Assembly: GCA_003116975.1 (NCBI GenBank)
Contig: BGKB01000050.1
Location: 310,001-374,000 of the forward strand
Direction: 5' to 3'
DNA length: 64,000 bases
DNA from: Aurantiochytrium sp. KH105
Taxonomy: Eukaryota; Sar; Bigyra; Thraustochytrida; Thraustochytriidae
Shown: positions 18,222 through 27,785 of the stretch, one piece after another
Numbering within the stretch: the first letter of the stretch is position 1
Layout of the letters: the number at the start of each line of letters is the position of its first letter
Position numbers and translations under genes: made by a program
Notes under the pieces: model-generated
What the model saw: the letters and a program-made list of their open reading frames with translations, nothing else
What the model was told of the DNA's origin: nothing
Databases searched by the model: none

Positions 18222-20297
18222 ATGGCCTCGCCATCGCCATTGCGCAGGGCGACGCCGCCGACGCCAATCAAGACGACGGGCGACGCCTCAGAGAGGCTGA
18301 CGGTGCGGCTAGATCAGCCGATCGAAAATGTCCAGCTCGCAGCGCATACGTTGCTGCGAGGCGTGGACGGCGGCGTGCTGACGCCGTCGACGCGCAGGAT
18401 CGAGTTCAAGTGGTCGCGGTCACGAACGAGGCGCAATTGCGAGTACGCAAAGTGCCCAACCCCGCGGGAAACCGCGCGCATGCAATCGCTGCTCACAGGT
18501 CGGAGGTATTGCTCGGGTGCGTGCCTCCTCGCAGACGTCAAGGCGCAGGGCGGGGCTCGCCCCGCCGTGCAGGAGGACATGCTCATGCCAGCGCCCGCAG
18601 AGACCACCAACGGCGGAAAGGATAGCGAAGATAGCGAACGGGCACTCATTCGGGGAAAGGCATGGCGCGTGCGGCAGTTCGAGGAGGACGAGTCGTGGAT
18701 CGATGTCGGATCCCAAAAGGTGTACATGCCGAGACGCGAGGACGTGGGTCATTTTTTGCGGGTCGAGTGCCGTGCGCTGGTCGCGGAGGACGGACGCGTG
18801 TCGACGTCGCAGTCGCGGGAGACTGCAGTGGTGATTGGTATCCCCACCGAGAACCCGCGCCTTTGCGACCGTGAATTTTTGTTATCGCAGCCCGTGCGGC
18901 AGCGCCAGAGCATTGTCAACTATCTCAAGCAGGAGGGCGGCGGCGCGGTGCTGCGCGTCATGACATACAACCTGCTCGCCGAAGTCTATGCGACCAAACA
19001 GCTGTATTCATACTGCCCCATGTGGGCGCTGAGCTGGGGCTACCGCAAGCAGCTCATCTTGCAGGAGCTGCGGCAGCACGCCGCCGATGTCATTTGTCTG
19101 CAGGAAATGCAGCTCGACCACTTTGATAACTACATTGTCCCCGAGCTGGCCAAAAACGGCTACCAAGGTATCATCAAGGCCAAGACGCGCGAGGCCATGG
19201 GCCGCAAGGGCAAGATCGACGGTTGCGCCATTCTGTACAAGCGGAGTCGCTTGCATCTGGTCAGCCAGCGTGCGGTCGAGTACAATGCCATCGCAATGAG
19301 CCATGCAGCCGCTGGTGGATTCCACCGCCCAGAGCTCTCTCAGTCTGAAAACCAGAGCCGCACTAAGCGGATCCTCAGCCGCCTGTGCCGGGATAACGTG
19401 GCGCAGATTGCCATTTTCGAGACCATCCCAGACGGATTTGACCCCAACACGCCCCAGGGCCAGGCCGCGCGCCAGGTCGGACCGCAGCGCGTTTGCGTCG
19501 TGGCCACCCACATCTTTTGGGACCCAGAGTACAGCGATGTCAAGTTCTTCCAGACCGTTTCGCTCATGCAGGAGATTAACCATTTGCTTTCGCAGCAGCA
19601 GCATCACACCTCGCTCATCATCTGCGGTGATCTCAACTCGACGCCCGACAGCTCCGTGGTGCGGTATCTGAGCCAAGACGCAGTGGATCCCAACCATCCC
19701 GACATGGCCAACGATCCGATGAATATTCTGCCGGGGCTCGCGCAGGTCAACCACAACCTTGACCTCGCCAGCGCTTACGAGATGGTCTTGGGCCAGAACC
19801 CGGAAACGACCAACTACACGGCGCACTTTAGCGGCTGTCTCGATTACATTTACGTTTCTGCCGGTAGCTTGGTCCCGCTCTCCATTCTCAAGATCCCAGA
19901 TCGCAAAACCTTGCGTGGCGAGGAGGACACGCACATTCCAAACACGTGCTTTCCTTCGGACCATGTGTCACTCTGCGTGGAACTCAACCTAGTACCGCAG
20001 GACCGCGTGCGGAGCCGGCCCGTGACACCCTCGCCACCTTCGCCTTCGCTGTCTCCTGCGCTCAGCATGGCCTCATCCATGTACGACCCGGTGCACTACC
20101 ACATGCGATCTTTGAACAAGGCACAAATGCACTCTCCCAACCCAGCCATGCTCTCGCAGCAGTACCAGCAGCATCAGCAACATCAGCAGCATGCTAGCCA
20201 CCACCATCTCCATCATCACCATATGCATCCGGGTGACGGACGCAGCAATTCTCCGGGACTGCATCCGCTCTCGCAGCATAACTCGTACCACTACTAG
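18222..20297 (+). CDS. CCR4: CCR4-type poly(A) deadenylase, plant-type architecture
   Basis: 691 residues. CCR4 is the exonuclease-endonuclease-phosphatase (EEP) subunit of the CCR4-NOT complex and shortens poly(A) tails in the cytoplasm. The EEP domain (about 245-590) begins VLRVMTYNLLAEVYATKQLY. It holds the catalytic glutamate in DVICLQEMQLDHF, the IDGCAILYKR strand, ICGDLNSTPDSSV and the terminal FPSDHVSL with the Asp-His pair. There is no leucine-rich repeat. Instead the N-terminal 225 residues match plant CCR4a/b: a Cys-x4-Cys/Cys-x3-Cys pair (NCEYAKC, YCSGAC), possibly zinc-binding, then DVGSQKVYMPRREDVGHFL. The C-terminal 100 residues are Ser/Pro then Gln/His-rich, probably disordered. 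The ATG at 18222 follows a CAG repeat. Confidence 0.93.
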   Translation: MASPSPLRRATPPTPIKTTGDASERLTVRLDQPIENVQLAAHTLLRGVDGGVLTPSTRRIEFKWSRSRTRRNCEYAKCPTPRETARMQSLLTGRRYCSGACLLADVKAQGGARPAVQEDMLMPAPAETTNGGKDSEDSERALIRGKAWRVRQFEEDESWIDVGSQKVYMPRREDVGHFLRVECRALVAEDGRVSTSQSRETAVVIGIPTENPRLCDREFLLSQPVRQRQSIVNYLKQEGGGAVLRVMTYNLLAEVYATKQLYSYCPMWALSWGYRKQLILQELRQHAADVICLQEMQLDHFDNYIVPELAKNGYQGIIKAKTREAMGRKGKIDGCAILYKRSRLHLVSQRAVEYNAIAMSHAAAGGFHRPELSQSENQSRTKRILSRLCRDNVAQIAIFETIPDGFDPNTPQGQAARQVGPQRVCVVATHIFWDPEYSDVKFFQTVSLMQEINHLLSQQQHHTSLIICGDLNSTPDSSVVRYLSQDAVDPNHPDMANDPMNILPGLAQVNHNLDLASAYEMVLGQNPETTNYTAHFSGCLDYIYVSAGSLVPLSILKIPDRKTLRGEEDTHIPNTCFPSDHVSLCVELNLVPQDRVRSRPVTPSPPSPSLSPALSMASSMYDPVHYHMRSLNKAQMHSPNPAMLSQQYQQHQQHQQHASHHHLHHHHMHPGDGRSNSPGLHPLSQHNSYHY

Positions 20298-20788
<491 letters not shown>

Positions 20789-22198
20789 ATGGAGGAAGCG
20801 CACGCATGGCGCTGGCTTGGTGGCCTCCTGGTGGTAGCCACCATTGCTTCTCTGCGGCGCGTGCAGACAGTGAACCTTGTTAGAGCGGCGTCGGGCAGAA
20901 GCAGTAATCGACATGAGGTCAAGGTCAACGCTGACAAAGACACTGACGCCGGCGGGCCCACGCGAGCAACGCCACGTCTCGACGCCCTGCATATCGAGTT
21001 CCTGGTGGTCAATGGCGTTGTCCGACTCGCCGATTGGCTCCAGGGAACAAACATGTATACGCTTTATGACTCGTACGGACTTGATGTCTCAACGCTGTTT
21101 CTCACAGGTTTCTTGACGTCCGCTATTGCGAGCGCTTTTGTGGGAGGCTACGTCGACTTGTACGGTCGCAAACGCGGCATTCTCATGTACTGTGCGCTGG
21201 AAGTCACAATTCAAGCCCTTGAACATGTTCCTCGCATGGATGTTCTCCTCGTAGGCCGAGTGCTCGGCGGAATTTCAACCGCACTTCTCTTTTCGACCTT
21301 TGAAAGCTGGATTGTAGCGGAGCACAGCGCGCGCGGTCTACCGGCAGAGGCACTTGAACGTATGTTCGCATACAACTCAATCATTAATGGTCTTTCCGCT
21401 GTCTTGGCAGGCGTTCTCGCCCGGGCCGCACATGGTGTCGCTGGCGAGATTGGACCGTTCCAGCTGGCCCTTGTGCTCTCGGCAGTCGTGGGCGTCATCG
21501 TTGCGGCACGCTGGCCTGAAAATTATGGTTCGGCTCATGAATCTGCGCAAGAGCAAGGAGGTTCTCTACTTTCTGCTGCCCCGGCTGTTTGGATGCTTTG
21601 CCTCATACAGGCATGCTTCGAGGGTGCCATGTACACGTTTGTGGTCATGTGGGTGCCCTCGTTTCTACACCTTGCCACCGCTGCAGATGCGTCGAGACCT
21701 CCTACGGAATTGCTCTTTTCCTCACTGATGGTGGCGCTTTCGCTCGGAGGGCTCGTTTTCGAAATGGTGCGCGAGACCACTGGGCTGATGGCAATTGGCG
21801 TCGCCTTGCTCGTCTTCTCTGGCCTGAGTTTGCTTGTTGCAAGCGCTGTGCTAGAGAGAAGCTCGAAAAAAGAAGACATGATCGTTTCTTGGTTTCCCTC
21901 TGCGTTTCCAGGTATGCCTCATGACCTTCTTTTGGCAGCCTTTTGCGTTTTTGAGCTGTGTTGTGGAGCCTTTGAGCCGTGGGCCTCCACGTTGCGAGCA
22001 CGACTTATCAATCCGAGTGCCATGGCCTCGGTGGTGGCGACAATGCGAATTCCGCTCAATCTCGCGGTTTGGATTGGCGTTCATCTGTCCTCTGTGTATC
22101 CGCTTTGGACTGTTTTTCAAATGTTGACGGCTGTCCTCACCCTGGGATGCTTCGGTCTCCTTTTGCTGGGCTCTGTGCTCGAAAACAAGCCAAAGTGA
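20789..22198 (+). CDS. MFSD5: MFSD5-like major facilitator (molybdate-anion transporter family)
   Basis: 469 residues with about 12 hydrophobic segments. MFSD5/MOT2 proteins are plasma- or internal-membrane carriers, with molybdate uptake shown for algal and human members. Diagnostic matches are RLADWLQGTNMYTLYDSYG (family DWLQGPHVYALYDHYG), GGYVDLYGRKRGILMYCALE as the MFS loop 2-3 motif, and VGRVLGGISTALLFSTFESW followed by IVAEHSARG (family LLFSAFESWLVAEH). These make the subfamily call firm; the substrate is inferred from the family. The ATG at 20789 places about 60 residues before the DWLQG motif. The gene is convergent with NUP62. Confidence 0.9.
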   Translation: MEEAHAWRWLGGLLVVATIASLRRVQTVNLVRAASGRSSNRHEVKVNADKDTDAGGPTRATPRLDALHIEFLVVNGVVRLADWLQGTNMYTLYDSYGLDVSTLFLTGFLTSAIASAFVGGYVDLYGRKRGILMYCALEVTIQALEHVPRMDVLLVGRVLGGISTALLFSTFESWIVAEHSARGLPAEALERMFAYNSIINGLSAVLAGVLARAAHGVAGEIGPFQLALVLSAVVGVIVAARWPENYGSAHESAQEQGGSLLSAAPAVWMLCLIQACFEGAMYTFVVMWVPSFLHLATAADASRPPTELLFSSLMVALSLGGLVFEMVRETTGLMAIGVALLVFSGLSLLVASAVLERSSKKEDMIVSWFPSAFPGMPHDLLLAAFCVFELCCGAFEPWASTLRARLINPSAMASVVATMRIPLNLAVWIGVHLSSVYPLWTVFQMLTAVLTLGCFGLLLLGSVLENKPK

Positions 22199-22523
22199 GG
22201 ATCATCGGAGAACGATCAGTTTCTGAAATGGATGGAAAAGTGCGATGAGAGAAGTAGCCAGAAAAAAGGAAAAAGGAAAAGAATGGCCTTGCCAAGCATG
22301 GCCCCTTTGTCTGTCCATCCATCAGTGATGAGACGAGTGACAATGCATTTCTTTTCTTCTTCGCGAGTCTTCTTCTGTGCATCTTTTTGGAAAGTCAAAT
22401 GGTGCGTTGCATTTTTATTGGAAATGAAAGGTAGTAATGATAGGCAAACATCGAAATGGGTTGGTTCGTTGGTTGGTTGGTTGGTTGATTGGTAAGTAAC
22501 TCGCCAACTTTTTAGTAAAGGCG
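22199..22523. other. Convergent MFSD5/NUP62 spacer
   Basis: A 325 bp convergent spacer holding two 3' UTRs, with a GGTT repeat at 22458-22492 close to the NUP62 end. No gene is seen. Confidence 0.5.
22458..22492. repeat. (GGTT)n repeat in the NUP62 3' flank
   Basis: Seven or so GGTT units with one or two substitutions. In the NUP62 transcript this would read as an AACC repeat soon after the stop codon. Confidence 0.8.
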
Positions 22524-24383
22524 TTAGCGAGGAAACAATGACGCAGCGTGAGCCTGGGTGTTTGCGTGCACACGCGAGACTTGGCGCGAAGTAGCCGCGA
22601 TCTCACGCGAAAGCTGCGCCGAGGTCTTCTCGAGCCAATTGAGGGAAAGGTAGTGCTTGTTGAGAATCTGCATGACAAAAACCTCCGGAGACTCGGTCTC
22701 TGCGTCGCTGTCGTGGGACTTGTTTAGCTTCTCCACAATATCCTTCATTTGCACAGCCATGTTGTCGAGCTGACCCGTGAGACCAAAGGCCTTCTCGTAG
22801 GCCTGCTGGCGCGCTGAGTCGACATTGGCATCGACGCGATCGGCGTACGCAATCTCGAGATGATCGAGCTCACGCTCAAGCTGCTCAAGAGAGGCGTGCA
22901 GATCGACCTGAAGCTCACAGACCGAATCAAGGTCTGTCTTGAGATTCGAATGCGAAGACTTGAGGATCTGAGCTTCCTTGGCAAGCTCCGTGATGCGTTT
23001 CTGGTTCTCGAGCAGAAGCACATCGCGACGCTTCACCTGGTCGGCAGCCTCTGAAAAGCTGTCAACATGTGCCTGCAAGGTCGAGTTCCATCGAGTCACA
23101 ATTTGCTCGATTGTTAGACCGTTCAGGTCAAGTTTGGCGCCGGCAAGGTCTGCGTTTTGGTTGTTGTCCTGCTTTGACTCGGACACAGTCAAGGCGTTCG
23201 CATTCGCATCCGCGTTCTTGTTGGCATCGCCACCGAAGAGACCACCAGAGGAGGAGGAAGTCGTTGTGGTCGCTGTCGACGACTCGTTTTTGTTGTTGCT
23301 GCTGCTGTTGGCTCCCGAAAAACTAAATCCAGAACTTTCGGCCGGTTTGTCATTCGTTTGCTGCTGACCAAAGAGGCCGCCGCCTCCCGAGCCCGTTGTG
23401 GTCGATGACGAGCTCGTGCCAGCGGCTCCACTCGACGAGGAGCCGAACAGGCCTCCTGAAGACGATTTTTCAGCTTCTTTGGAGGCATCTGAAGTCCCAC
23501 TCGAGCTTGCGCCAAATAAGCCGCCCCCCCCGGAACCAGATCCCGACGTGGTCGAGCTCGTTGCCGCATCGGAAGACGTGCTTGAGCTCGAGGTGGATCC
23601 AAAGAGCCCACCACCACCACCACCATTACCACTCGCGGCAGGTGTGGATGATCCAAAGAGACCTCCACCGCTGGAAGACTTGGCGTCGTCAGTCTTTGCT
23701 GCTGGAGTACTTGATCCAAACAGGCCGCCTCCGCTCGAAGTGCTCGAAGAGGTGCCGGCGTTGCCGCCAAAGGAGAATCCCCCTCCAGAAGATGATGAAG
23801 CCTCCTTGTTTGCGTCGCTCGAGTCTCCCTGTGCCTTGGCGGCATCGCCTCCGCTGCTACCGCCGAAAGAGAAACCGCCGCCGCCGCCGCCACTAGTGCT
23901 ACTGCTGCTGCTGCCGCCGCCGCCAAAAGAGAACCCCGAGCTTCCTCCCGATGGCTTTGCTGCGTCACCTGTTGACGACGAGCTGTTACCACCTCCAAAG
24001 CTAAAGCTAGTCGAGGTCGCCGGAGTGCTGCTGGTCGCGGCTTTGTTGCTATCCGCAGCTGGAGCCGGGGTCGAGCTGCCGAAGAGGCCCCCTGTCGATC
24101 CCGAAGCGCCGCTGGATGAGCTGCTGCTACCAAAGAGACCTCCGCTGGCGGGCGTTGCAGCCGCCGTCGATGACGACGAGCCTCCGAAGAGCCCTGCACC
24201 GCCGCCGCTGCTGCCGCCGCCGCTCGTCGCTCCGCCAAAGCTGAAGCCCCCAGAGTTCGCCTTGGCATCGCCGCCGCTCGATGCGCCATTTCCGCTGCCG
24301 CCGCCGCCGCCGCCAAAGCTGAAGCCGCCGCTGCTGCTCCCGCCGCCGCCGCCGCCGCTCCCGCCAAAGCTAAAGCCCGACAT
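22524..24383 (-). CDS. NUP62: Nucleoporin NUP62/Nsp1 family, FG-repeat protein
   Basis: 619 residues. NUP62 (yeast Nsp1) lines the central channel of the nuclear pore and forms a coiled-coil complex with NUP58 and NUP54. Residues 1-395 are Gly/Ser-rich with dozens of GFSFGG and GLFGSS units, the FG barrier that binds transport receptors. Residues about 410-619 are helical coiled coil beginning LDLNGLTIEQIVTRWNSTLQ, which matches the Nsp1_C domain (family L-x-x-IIxxWNxEL), with later heptads such as LHASLEQLERELDHLE and HYLSLNWLEKTSAQL. The sequence begins directly with the repeat (MSGFSFGGSG). The repetitive code makes a long antisense open frame, which I regard as an artefact. Confidence 0.94.
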   Translation of the reverse strand: MSGFSFGGSGGGGGGSSSGGFSFGGGGGGSGNGASSGGDAKANSGGFSFGGATSGGGSSGGGAGLFGGSSSSTAAATPASGGLFGSSSSSSGASGSTGGLFGSSTPAPAADSNKAATSSTPATSTSFSFGGGNSSSSTGDAAKPSGGSSGFSFGGGGSSSSSTSGGGGGGFSFGGSSGGDAAKAQGDSSDANKEASSSSGGGFSFGGNAGTSSSTSSGGGLFGSSTPAAKTDDAKSSSGGGLFGSSTPAASGNGGGGGGLFGSTSSSSTSSDAATSSTTSGSGSGGGGLFGASSSGTSDASKEAEKSSSGGLFGSSSSGAAGTSSSSTTTGSGGGGLFGQQQTNDKPAESSGFSFSGANSSSNNKNESSTATTTTSSSSGGLFGGDANKNADANANALTVSESKQDNNQNADLAGAKLDLNGLTIEQIVTRWNSTLQAHVDSFSEAADQVKRRDVLLLENQKRITELAKEAQILKSSHSNLKTDLDSVCELQVDLHASLEQLERELDHLEIAYADRVDANVDSARQQAYEKAFGLTGQLDNMAVQMKDIVEKLNKSHDSDAETESPEVFVMQILNKHYLSLNWLEKTSAQLSREIAATSRQVSRVHANTQAHAASLFPR

Positions 24384-24968
24384 CCTGCGCCAGTCCGCGA
24401 GCGCGCACGTCCGCTTCTTTTCGATCGCCCGCTGTCGTTGGTGGTTTGGCGCAGAAGATGTCAGTCACTATCTCTTGACTGACCTCAATCGAGTGAATGG
24501 CATCTTGATTGCAATCAACAGCAAAGATCATCAGCGGTTGCGGACGTCGATGAGTTAGCTCTCCATTGACCAAGCCTGAGCTGCTGCCAAGACGAGGATA
24601 TACCATAGGACCAAAAAGAAAGATTCAAGTCGGATAGTGGACCGCATTTTGGGGCGACAAGAGGGCCATAATGTTTGTTTCATCCACGAGGCACGCAAGG
24701 AGGCACGTTATTTGTTCATCAGATCAGAAGAATCTCGAAGTCGAACGAACACGTGTTGCAAGAAAACGACGCCAAGGATACGAGTAGAAACAGGAAGCCA
24801 AGAACGCTATGTTTATGAACGCCTTTCAAGAAAAGCACTGTGTTGTATACGTACTGTGGCACTTTCTTTGCGCAGCTTGGTGTCGAAAGAGTGTCACACT
24901 GAAAGTAGAGGGCTTTGCTCGGGACAGGATGCAACAGTGCTGATGTCGTCGTCGGTAGGGCGTGCGTT
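24384..24968. other. Spacer upstream of NUP62, downstream of ketoacyl-CoA reductase
   Basis: These 585 bp lie between two minus-strand genes, so they contain the NUP62 promoter (right of 24384) and the 3' flank of the reductase (left of 24968). Composition is ordinary, without repeats. I see no gene or RNA in it. Confidence 0.5.
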
Positions 24969-25931
24969 TCACTTTGACTTCTTGGACTCCTCCTCGCGAG
25001 CACGCTTGCGCAGACCCTTGGCGCGAATGCCAAGATGATACTTGAGCGAAACCGACTGGATGAGAGACTCCGGAATGCAATCCATGAGGTACGAAGCGAC
25101 CTGGTGAGGCGCATGCGGCGAGACAACAGGTTCGCCACCAAGCTTGGTGAGGGCCTTGCGGGCGTAGTCCTCGGCAGTCGGGATGAAAGCGGAGGGGCGC
25201 TTGAACTTGGAAAGCTTGGACACAATGAAGAAGGGCGCATGGCACTGAACAAAGATACCCTTGGAAGCGTACTCGGTGTTGAGCGAGTAGGAAAAGTACT
25301 CAACAAAGGCTTTTGTTGCACTGTAGAGCGCCAGAAGGGGGTTAGGGTGCAGACCAGCGGCGGAGCCAATGTTAAGAATGGCGCCCTTCTTTTGTGCCAA
25401 CATGACGGGCAGAGCAAGGCGAGTCATGATCGTGGTGGAGGTCACGTTGAGCTCCAGCAGCCCGCGCACGTCCTCGTCAGAGAGCTCGTGAAAGTAGAGT
25501 GGAAACGGGTACGACATGCCGACATTGTTGACCAGAACGCCGAGACCTCCATCGAGGGCGGAAAAGGCCTCGGCCACCTTGTCCTGGCTAGCCTTGTCAA
25601 AGTTGCTGTAGTCGATGGCGAGGTACTTTGTCTTGACAGAAGGGTACTTGGCCTCGATCTCCTTGCTGCAGTCCACAAGCTTGCTCTCGGTACGGCTGAT
25701 GAGCAGAACGTTCATGCCCTTCTTGGCCATTTCAAAGCAAAAGGCCTTGCCGATGCCATCGGTTGCGCCCGTCACTACGCACCACTTGCCGTACTTGGTG
25801 GGGTTCACGCCACCGCCCTGCACCAGCTTCTTTGCCGCCGAGAACAACAGGCCCACGCCCAGCTTGCCTAGGTACAGCGCGCCAAAGGCCGCGAGCACGT
25901 GAAGCGCGTACTCGTGCCATCCTTGCGACAT
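24969..25931 (-). CDS. HSD17B12: Very-long-chain 3-oxoacyl-CoA reductase (HSD17B12/KCR type)
   Basis: 320 residues from the ATG at 25931, typical for the family. The enzyme does the first reduction of the ER fatty-acid elongation cycle, turning 3-ketoacyl-CoA into 3-hydroxyacyl-CoA with NADPH. An N-terminal membrane segment (HVLAAFGALYLGKLGVGLLF) precedes the short-chain dehydrogenase fold: cofactor loop VTGATDGIGKA, NNVGMSYPFPLYF with the conserved NNVG, NIGSAAG with the catalytic Ser, and YSATK with the catalytic Tyr and Lys. The C-terminus ends KKSK, a KKxx-type ER retrieval signal. The frame is open upstream to 26165, but that stretch is Arg/Ser-rich and unlike the family. The gene is divergent from FAHD1. 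In an oil-rich protist it would serve long-chain fatty acid elongation. Confidence 0.93.
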   Translation of the reverse strand: MSQGWHEYALHVLAAFGALYLGKLGVGLLFSAAKKLVQGGGVNPTKYGKWCVVTGATDGIGKAFCFEMAKKGMNVLLISRTESKLVDCSKEIEAKYPSVKTKYLAIDYSNFDKASQDKVAEAFSALDGGLGVLVNNVGMSYPFPLYFHELSDEDVRGLLELNVTSTTIMTRLALPVMLAQKKGAILNIGSAAGLHPNPLLALYSATKAFVEYFSYSLNTEYASKGIFVQCHAPFFIVSKLSKFKRPSAFIPTAEDYARKALTKLGGEPVVSPHAPHQVASYLMDCIPESLIQSVSLKYHLGIRAKGLRKRAREEESKKSK

Positions 25932-26766
25932 CTTGGCTGGAGTTCTTTCTCTCGATCCCACGCTCTGCTCTGCTCTGCTCTGCTCTGCTGCGCTATGCGC
26001 TGAGCGCTCGGCTCGCTGGCAGCGCGTGCGCGTCTGGATTCCTTCTCCGCGCCAGCCCGAAACCCAGCCTGCTCGCTCGCTCGCTCGCTTCTTGCTCTGC
26101 GTTTGCGCGTCTGGAGTCAAGATCGATTTCGTCGTCCGCGTCGCGCGCTTACGCCTTGGCTCCACGTGTAAGAAAGCAAATCAGAGGGGGAATGATGAGG
26201 TAACGCAGGATGATGGTGATGACGATGATGATGATGCGGCGAAAGCAATGCGCCACAAGAGAGGGTACAAGAACGATGAATGAGGGTCGGGGACAAGAGG
26301 GCCCGGCTGAGCTGGGACATGGCTGGAAAAAGTCTTGACCCTTCCGAAGGAGGAGCAGGCCTTCTTGTGATTTTCTGTCTTGAGAGCGATTGAAAGAGAA
26401 AGAAGTAAAAAAACGCGACAGGCAGCACTGCAGACAGCCAGCAAAATTGGCAACGTTTTTGGTGCATGCTTTCTGGTCGGTCCATGGTGACTGTGATCGG
26501 CCACCTTTTGTTGTGGTTGCACCGGCATGGCGTTCTCAATTGTTTTCTGTGGGCGCTCACTTCTTCTCCTTCTTCTTCTTCTTCTTCTTCTTCTTCAGCT
26601 AGGCCTGACAGTGAGAGACTGGCCTTGCAAAAAGCTTGTGCGAGGGCTCAGCTCTTCACCCACCCTGATAGCACTACTGCCCCTTTGTTGCGCATTCCCA
26701 TGAGAGAACAAAAAAAAAAATCCATTGAGCAAAACTTCTTGGGCAGGCTTCGACACTTGAAAGAAA
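25932..26766. promoter_or_regulatory. Divergent ketoacyl-CoA reductase/FAHD1 spacer
   Basis: An 835 bp spacer between divergent genes. A TCTGC pentanucleotide repeat (25962-25990) lies in the presumed 5' UTR of the reductase, a GATGAT-type stretch near 26210-26240, and a TTC repeat at 26561-26596. No gene is seen. Confidence 0.5.
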
Positions 26767-27462
26767 ATGATGAGAGGGTTTCCTTGCAGGCCGCGCACGA
26801 TCGCGGCGATCGGGCGCAACTACGTCGAGCACGCCAAGGAACTCAAGAATGAGGCGCCCAAGAACCCGTTCTGGTTTCTCAAGCCGGCGGGAAGCCTGAT
26901 CGAGATGCCAGCGCCAATTGAGCTTCCTCAGGGCGTGGGCGAGGTCCACCATGAAGTTGAGCTCGTCGTGGTTATGGGCAGCGATAAGGCGACGCGCGTG
27001 CCTGTGGACAAGGCATATGACCATGTTGCGGGCTATGCAATCTGCATCGACATCACCGGCCGCACCCTGCAGTCTGAGGCCAAAGAGAAGCGCCTGCCGT
27101 GGTCTCGAGCCAAGGGCTTTGACACCTTTTGCCCCATCGGGCCTTTTATTCCCAAGGAGCTTGTTCCCGATCCCGCGAAACTCGAGCTTTGGCTCGCGAT
27201 CAACGGCGAGGAGCGTCAGCGTGCGTCCGTCTCCAACATGGTCTTCAATGTGCCGCAGCTTATCTCGGCCGTGACGCATTCCATGACGCTCGAGCGAGGT
27301 GACCTCATTCTCACTGGCACCCCGTCTGGCGTGGGGCCCATGAACCCGGGAGATGTTGTCACCTATGGCGTCAAGGGCGTGAATGAGGAGTTTGATCGCG
27401 AGATGACCTTTGATGTGGTGGAAGGTCCTCACGTTGGTATGGACACGCTCGCCTCGCTATGA
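26767..27462 (+). CDS. FAHD1: FAHD1-like acylpyruvase/oxaloacetate decarboxylase
   Basis: 231 residues, close to the 220-225 of FAHD1. These mitochondrial enzymes hydrolyse acylpyruvates and decarboxylate oxaloacetate with a Mg2+ in the active site. The whole protein is one FAH fold: AIGRNYVEHAKEL (family VGRNYADHVREM), the metal-site segment EVHHEVELVVVMG, DITGRTLQSEAKEKRLPWSRAKGFD split by the family's PW-x-x-AK-x-F pattern, CPIGPFIPKE, and GDLILTGTPSGVGP near the end. Only a short basic leader (MMRGFPCRPRT) precedes the fold; it could contribute to a mitochondrial signal but is weak. The call is firm at family level; substrate preference is by analogy. Confidence 0.93.
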   Translation: MMRGFPCRPRTIAAIGRNYVEHAKELKNEAPKNPFWFLKPAGSLIEMPAPIELPQGVGEVHHEVELVVVMGSDKATRVPVDKAYDHVAGYAICIDITGRTLQSEAKEKRLPWSRAKGFDTFCPIGPFIPKELVPDPAKLELWLAINGEERQRASVSNMVFNVPQLISAVTHSMTLERGDLILTGTPSGVGPMNPGDVVTYGVKGVNEEFDREMTFDVVEGPHVGMDTLASL

Positions 27463-27785
27463 GGCAGCGAATAGCAGCAACAGCACAAGTAGCAGAGATT
27501 ATTGCAAAATCATTTCAACTCATTGCCAAGCAGCCAGCCAGCCACGCAATAAGCCAGCCAGCCAGTCAATCAATTATATTGGCCAGCCAGTTGCCAACTA
27601 GCTTGTCTCCTCACGTTTACTTCGTGAAACTACGGAACGAGAAAAAACAGGGGGGTATGGAAAGGAGGTGGAAAGGGAAGGAAAGGAAGAAGATGATCGA
27701 TCCCGCCCACCTGCACCAGCAGGTAGCAGCACGGTAAGGCACGCGCGGTCAGGCTCTCTAACCATAAACAAGGTCGCGTTTGTGT
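27463..27785. other. Convergent FAHD1/peptidase spacer with CCAG repeats
   Basis: A 323 bp convergent spacer. Interrupted CAGC/CCAG repeats fill about 27525-27600, and a purine-rich stretch follows near 27640-27700. No gene is seen. Confidence 0.5.

Noticed and set aside
2368-20297. An mRNA-decay gene cluster (SMG9, CCR4)
   Set aside because: The two genes are 14 kb apart with unrelated genes between; chance neighbourhood in a gene-dense region explains it.
23398-24558. A 386-codon open frame antisense to NUP62
   Set aside because: It is Pro/Leu-rich and follows from the repetitive GGC/TCC code of the FG repeats on the other strand; it has no protein-like features.
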